Below, in pieces: positions 7,007 through 8,188 of a stretch of DNA of 8,188 nt (its first letter is position 1; each line of letters opens with the position of its first letter). Below the pieces are notes generated by a model. It saw only the letters and a list, made by a program, of their open reading frames with translations. It was not told the origin of the DNA and searched no databases. The DNA lies in contig CAKUHW010000037.1 of assembly GCA_934659415.1 (NCBI GenBank), positions 1-8,188 of the forward strand, in the 5' to 3' direction. The translations under genes and the position numbers were made by a program. This DNA comes from an uncultured Oscillospiraceae bacterium. Lineage in GTDB: Bacteria > Bacillota > Clostridia > Oscillospirales > Oscillospiraceae.

Positions 7007-7032
7007 TGAGTAAGGTTCCTGGGAGTGGCCGC

Positions 7033-7060
7033 TTGCCTTTTTTCAAAACCATGCTATAAT
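7033..7060 (+). promoter_or_regulatory. Vegetative (sigma-A-type) promoter of the protease gene, extended -10
   Basis: TTGCCT (7033-7038) serves as -35 and a perfect TATAAT (7055-7060) as -10, with a 16-base spacer. TGC directly before the -10 gives the extended TGN motif, which can make up for the weak -35. The start of transcription is expected near 7067, giving a leader of about 85 bases. Confidence 0.82.
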
Positions 7061-7079
7061 ACCAGCCATAGAAGTATCG

Positions 7080-7106
7080 GCATTCAGGGGCCGCCTTCCC
7101 CTGTGC
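7080..7106 (+). other. Hairpin in the protease mRNA leader
   Basis: CAGGGG (7085-7090) pairs with CCCCTG (7098-7103) around a seven-base loop. The stem is extended by GCA/TGC (7080-7082 with 7104-7106) past a two-base TT bulge. There is no T-run and no riboswitch consensus that I recognise. Sitting 13-40 bases after the predicted transcript start, it may stabilise the 5' end of the mRNA. Confidence 0.4.
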
Positions 7107-7136
7107 ATAGTCCCGGCGAAAAGGCGAAGAACAGGA

Positions 7137-7143
7137 AAAGGAG
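7137..7143 (+). promoter_or_regulatory. Ribosome binding site of the protease gene
   Basis: AAAGGAG lies eight bases before ATG 7152. It fixes the start of a frame that has no stop within the window and that begins with a clear signal peptide. Confidence 0.85.
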
Positions 7144-7151
7144 AAAGCGTA

Positions 7152-8188
7152 ATGAAGAAGCAGCTGAACAAGTTGACCGCACTTCTTCTGGCCCTGGTGC
7201 TGTGCCTGGGTCTCGCCGCGCCTGCGGGCGCTGCGGGTACCGGAAGCAGCTCCGGCGTCCGGTATAAGCTGGTCAACAACAGCGCGATTTCGGCTGACGC
7301 CCTGCGTGAGCAGGAGGCCATCGAAGAAAACGAGACTGCGCTGTATCAGGACACGGATATCGTCCGTGTTTCCATCATTGTAAGCGGCAAGTCCACCCTG
7401 GAGAAGGGCTTCTCCACCACGGACATTGCCCACAACCGCCAGGCGGTCGCCTACCGCGACAGTCTGCAGGCCAAGCAGGAGACCCTGGAGCAGAAGATCT
7501 CCAAGGAAGCCCTGGGCGGCAAGCAGCTGGACGTGGTGTGGAACCTGACCCTGGCCGCCAACATCATCTCCGCCAATGTGGCCTACGGCGACATTGAGGC
7601 CATCAAGACCGTGAAGGGCGTGGAGGACGTGATCCTCGAGACCCGCTACGAGCCCGACGTGGCCGAGGTCAGCCAGGCCGATCCCGACATGGCCACCTCC
7701 GGCGAGATGATCGGCACCACCAAGGCCTGGGCCAACGGCTACACCGGCGCGGGCAGCAAGGTGGCCATTATCGACACCGGCACGGATCTGGACCACCAGA
7801 GCTTTGACCCCGCGGCCTTTGCCTACGCCATCGGCCAGACCGGCAAGGATGTGGACCTGCTCACCGCCGAAGACATCGCGAAGGTGCTGGAGCAGCTGAA
7901 CATCGCCAAGTATGGCGTGGGCACCGATGATCTGTACGTGAACGCCAAGGTCCCCTTCGGCTACAACTATGTGGATAAGGACTACGACATCACCCACGAT
8001 AACGACGGCCAGGGCGAGCATGGCTCCCACGTGGCCGGTATCGCGGCGGCCAACCGCTACATCTCCGACGGGAACGGCGGCTTCGTCTCCGCGCTGGATA
8101 CCGTTTCCGTCCAGGGCGTGGCCCCCGACGCCCAGATCATCACCATGAAGGTGTTCGGCAAGAGCGGCGGCGCCTATGACTCCGACTA
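7152..8188 (+). CDS. Secreted subtilisin-like serine protease (S8 family), N-terminal part (3' end outside window)
   Basis: This is an exported endopeptidase; 345 residues are visible and the frame is still open at the edge. Residues 1-28 are a classical signal peptide: lysines at 2-3 and 7, a hydrophobic core (about 8-22) and an AGAA end, with cleavage likely near A28. Residues about 68-168 look like an I9 propeptide, the intramolecular chaperone/inhibitor (VRVSIIVSG at the start, IKTVKGVEDVILE at the end). The S8 domain follows: catalytic D208 in VAIIDTGTDLDHQSF and H290 in GEHGSHVAGI; QGVAPDAQIITMKVF (321-335) is the following conserved strand region. The catalytic serine lies outside. The 82 residues between Asp and His are many more than the 32 of subtilisin and recall lactocepin-type cell-envelope proteases, inferred from memory. 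It has its own promoter behind a terminator, so it is not part of the rel/cell-wall unit. Confidence 0.92.
   Translation, partial: MKKQLNKLTALLLALVLCLGLAAPAGAAGTGSSSGVRYKLVNNSAISADALREQEAIEENETALYQDTDIVRVSIIVSGKSTLEKGFSTTDIAHNRQAVAYRDSLQAKQETLEQKISKEALGGKQLDVVWNLTLAANIISANVAYGDIEAIKTVKGVEDVILETRYEPDVAEVSQADPDMATSGEMIGTTKAWANGYTGAGSKVAIIDTGTDLDHQSFDPAAFAYAIGQTGKDVDLLTAEDIAKVLEQLNIAKYGVGTDDLYVNAKVPFGYNYVDKDYDITHDNDGQGEHGSHVAGIAAANRYISDGNGGFVSALDTVSVQGVAPDAQIITMKVFGKSGGAYDSD

Larger units (their letters stand above)
6858..7032. other. Non-coding, A-rich spacer upstream of the protease promoter
   Basis: With its flanks (6714-7151) this is the only gene-free stretch above 300 bases. After the terminator there is a GC-rich patch with GCGGGG (6866-6871) able to pair with CCCCGC (6884-6889). 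A competing pairing is TTTTGC (6854-6859) with GCAAAA (6871-6876). TTGCATCC occurs twice (6856-6863 and 6878-6885). From about 6907 to 7010 the sequence is A-rich and clearly lower in G+C than the genes. I see no credible gene here. Confidence 0.6.

Noticed and set aside
7061..7151. Riboswitch in the protease leader
   Set aside because: I looked for cyclic-di-GMP, preQ1, THF and similar conserved cores and found none; only a simple hairpin is present.
6984..8030. Minus-strand open frame of 348 codons opposite the protease
   Set aside because: It is an antisense shadow of the protease gene and would also run through the promoter and leader.

Overview
The window looks like a chromosomal segment of a high-G+C Gram-positive anaerobe of the class Clostridia. 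My best guess is an Oscillospiraceae member such as Flavonifractor, Lawsonibacter or Pseudoflavonifractor. The basis is a G+C content of roughly two thirds by eye, strongly GC-ending codons, AGGAGG-type ribosome binding sites, a Gram-positive bifunctional Rel, a clostridial-type secreted S8 protease, and an intergenic palindromic repeat resembling one I remember from this group. The taxonomy is inference. All five complete or partial genes that can be judged, plus the last gene, are on the + strand; the long minus-strand reading frames are codon-bias shadows.

Layout. 1-879 is the 3' part of recJ (single-strand DNA exonuclease). 956-3205 is a full-length bifunctional (p)ppGpp synthetase/hydrolase (rel). 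Three tightly packed genes follow, with gaps of 35, 15 and 11 bases: an ATP-grasp ligase closely resembling the D-aspartate ligase of Enterococcus faecium (3241-4455), an aspartate racemase family protein (4471-5175) and a divergent MurE-type Mur ligase (5187-6713). The unit ends with a dispersed-type palindromic repeat (about 6755-6818) and a strong intrinsic terminator (6823-6857). After an A-rich non-coding stretch carrying several operator-like dyads, an extended -10 promoter (7033-7060) and an 85-base leader precede a secreted subtilisin-like (S8) protease that runs off the right edge (7152 onward).

How the genes could work together. The racemase would make D-Asp from L-Asp, and the ATP-grasp enzyme would attach D-Asp through its beta-carboxyl to the side-chain amine of a peptidoglycan precursor. 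The Mur ligase would add the third residue of the stem peptide that carries that amine. This Mur ligase lacks the DNPR motif that marks meso-diaminopimelate specificity, which fits an L-Lys-like (or otherwise unusual) acceptor. The three genes therefore look like a cassette for D-Asp cross-bridge synthesis, placed directly behind the stringent-response gene. The usual Firmicutes neighbours of rel (apt before it, dtd after it) are absent here.
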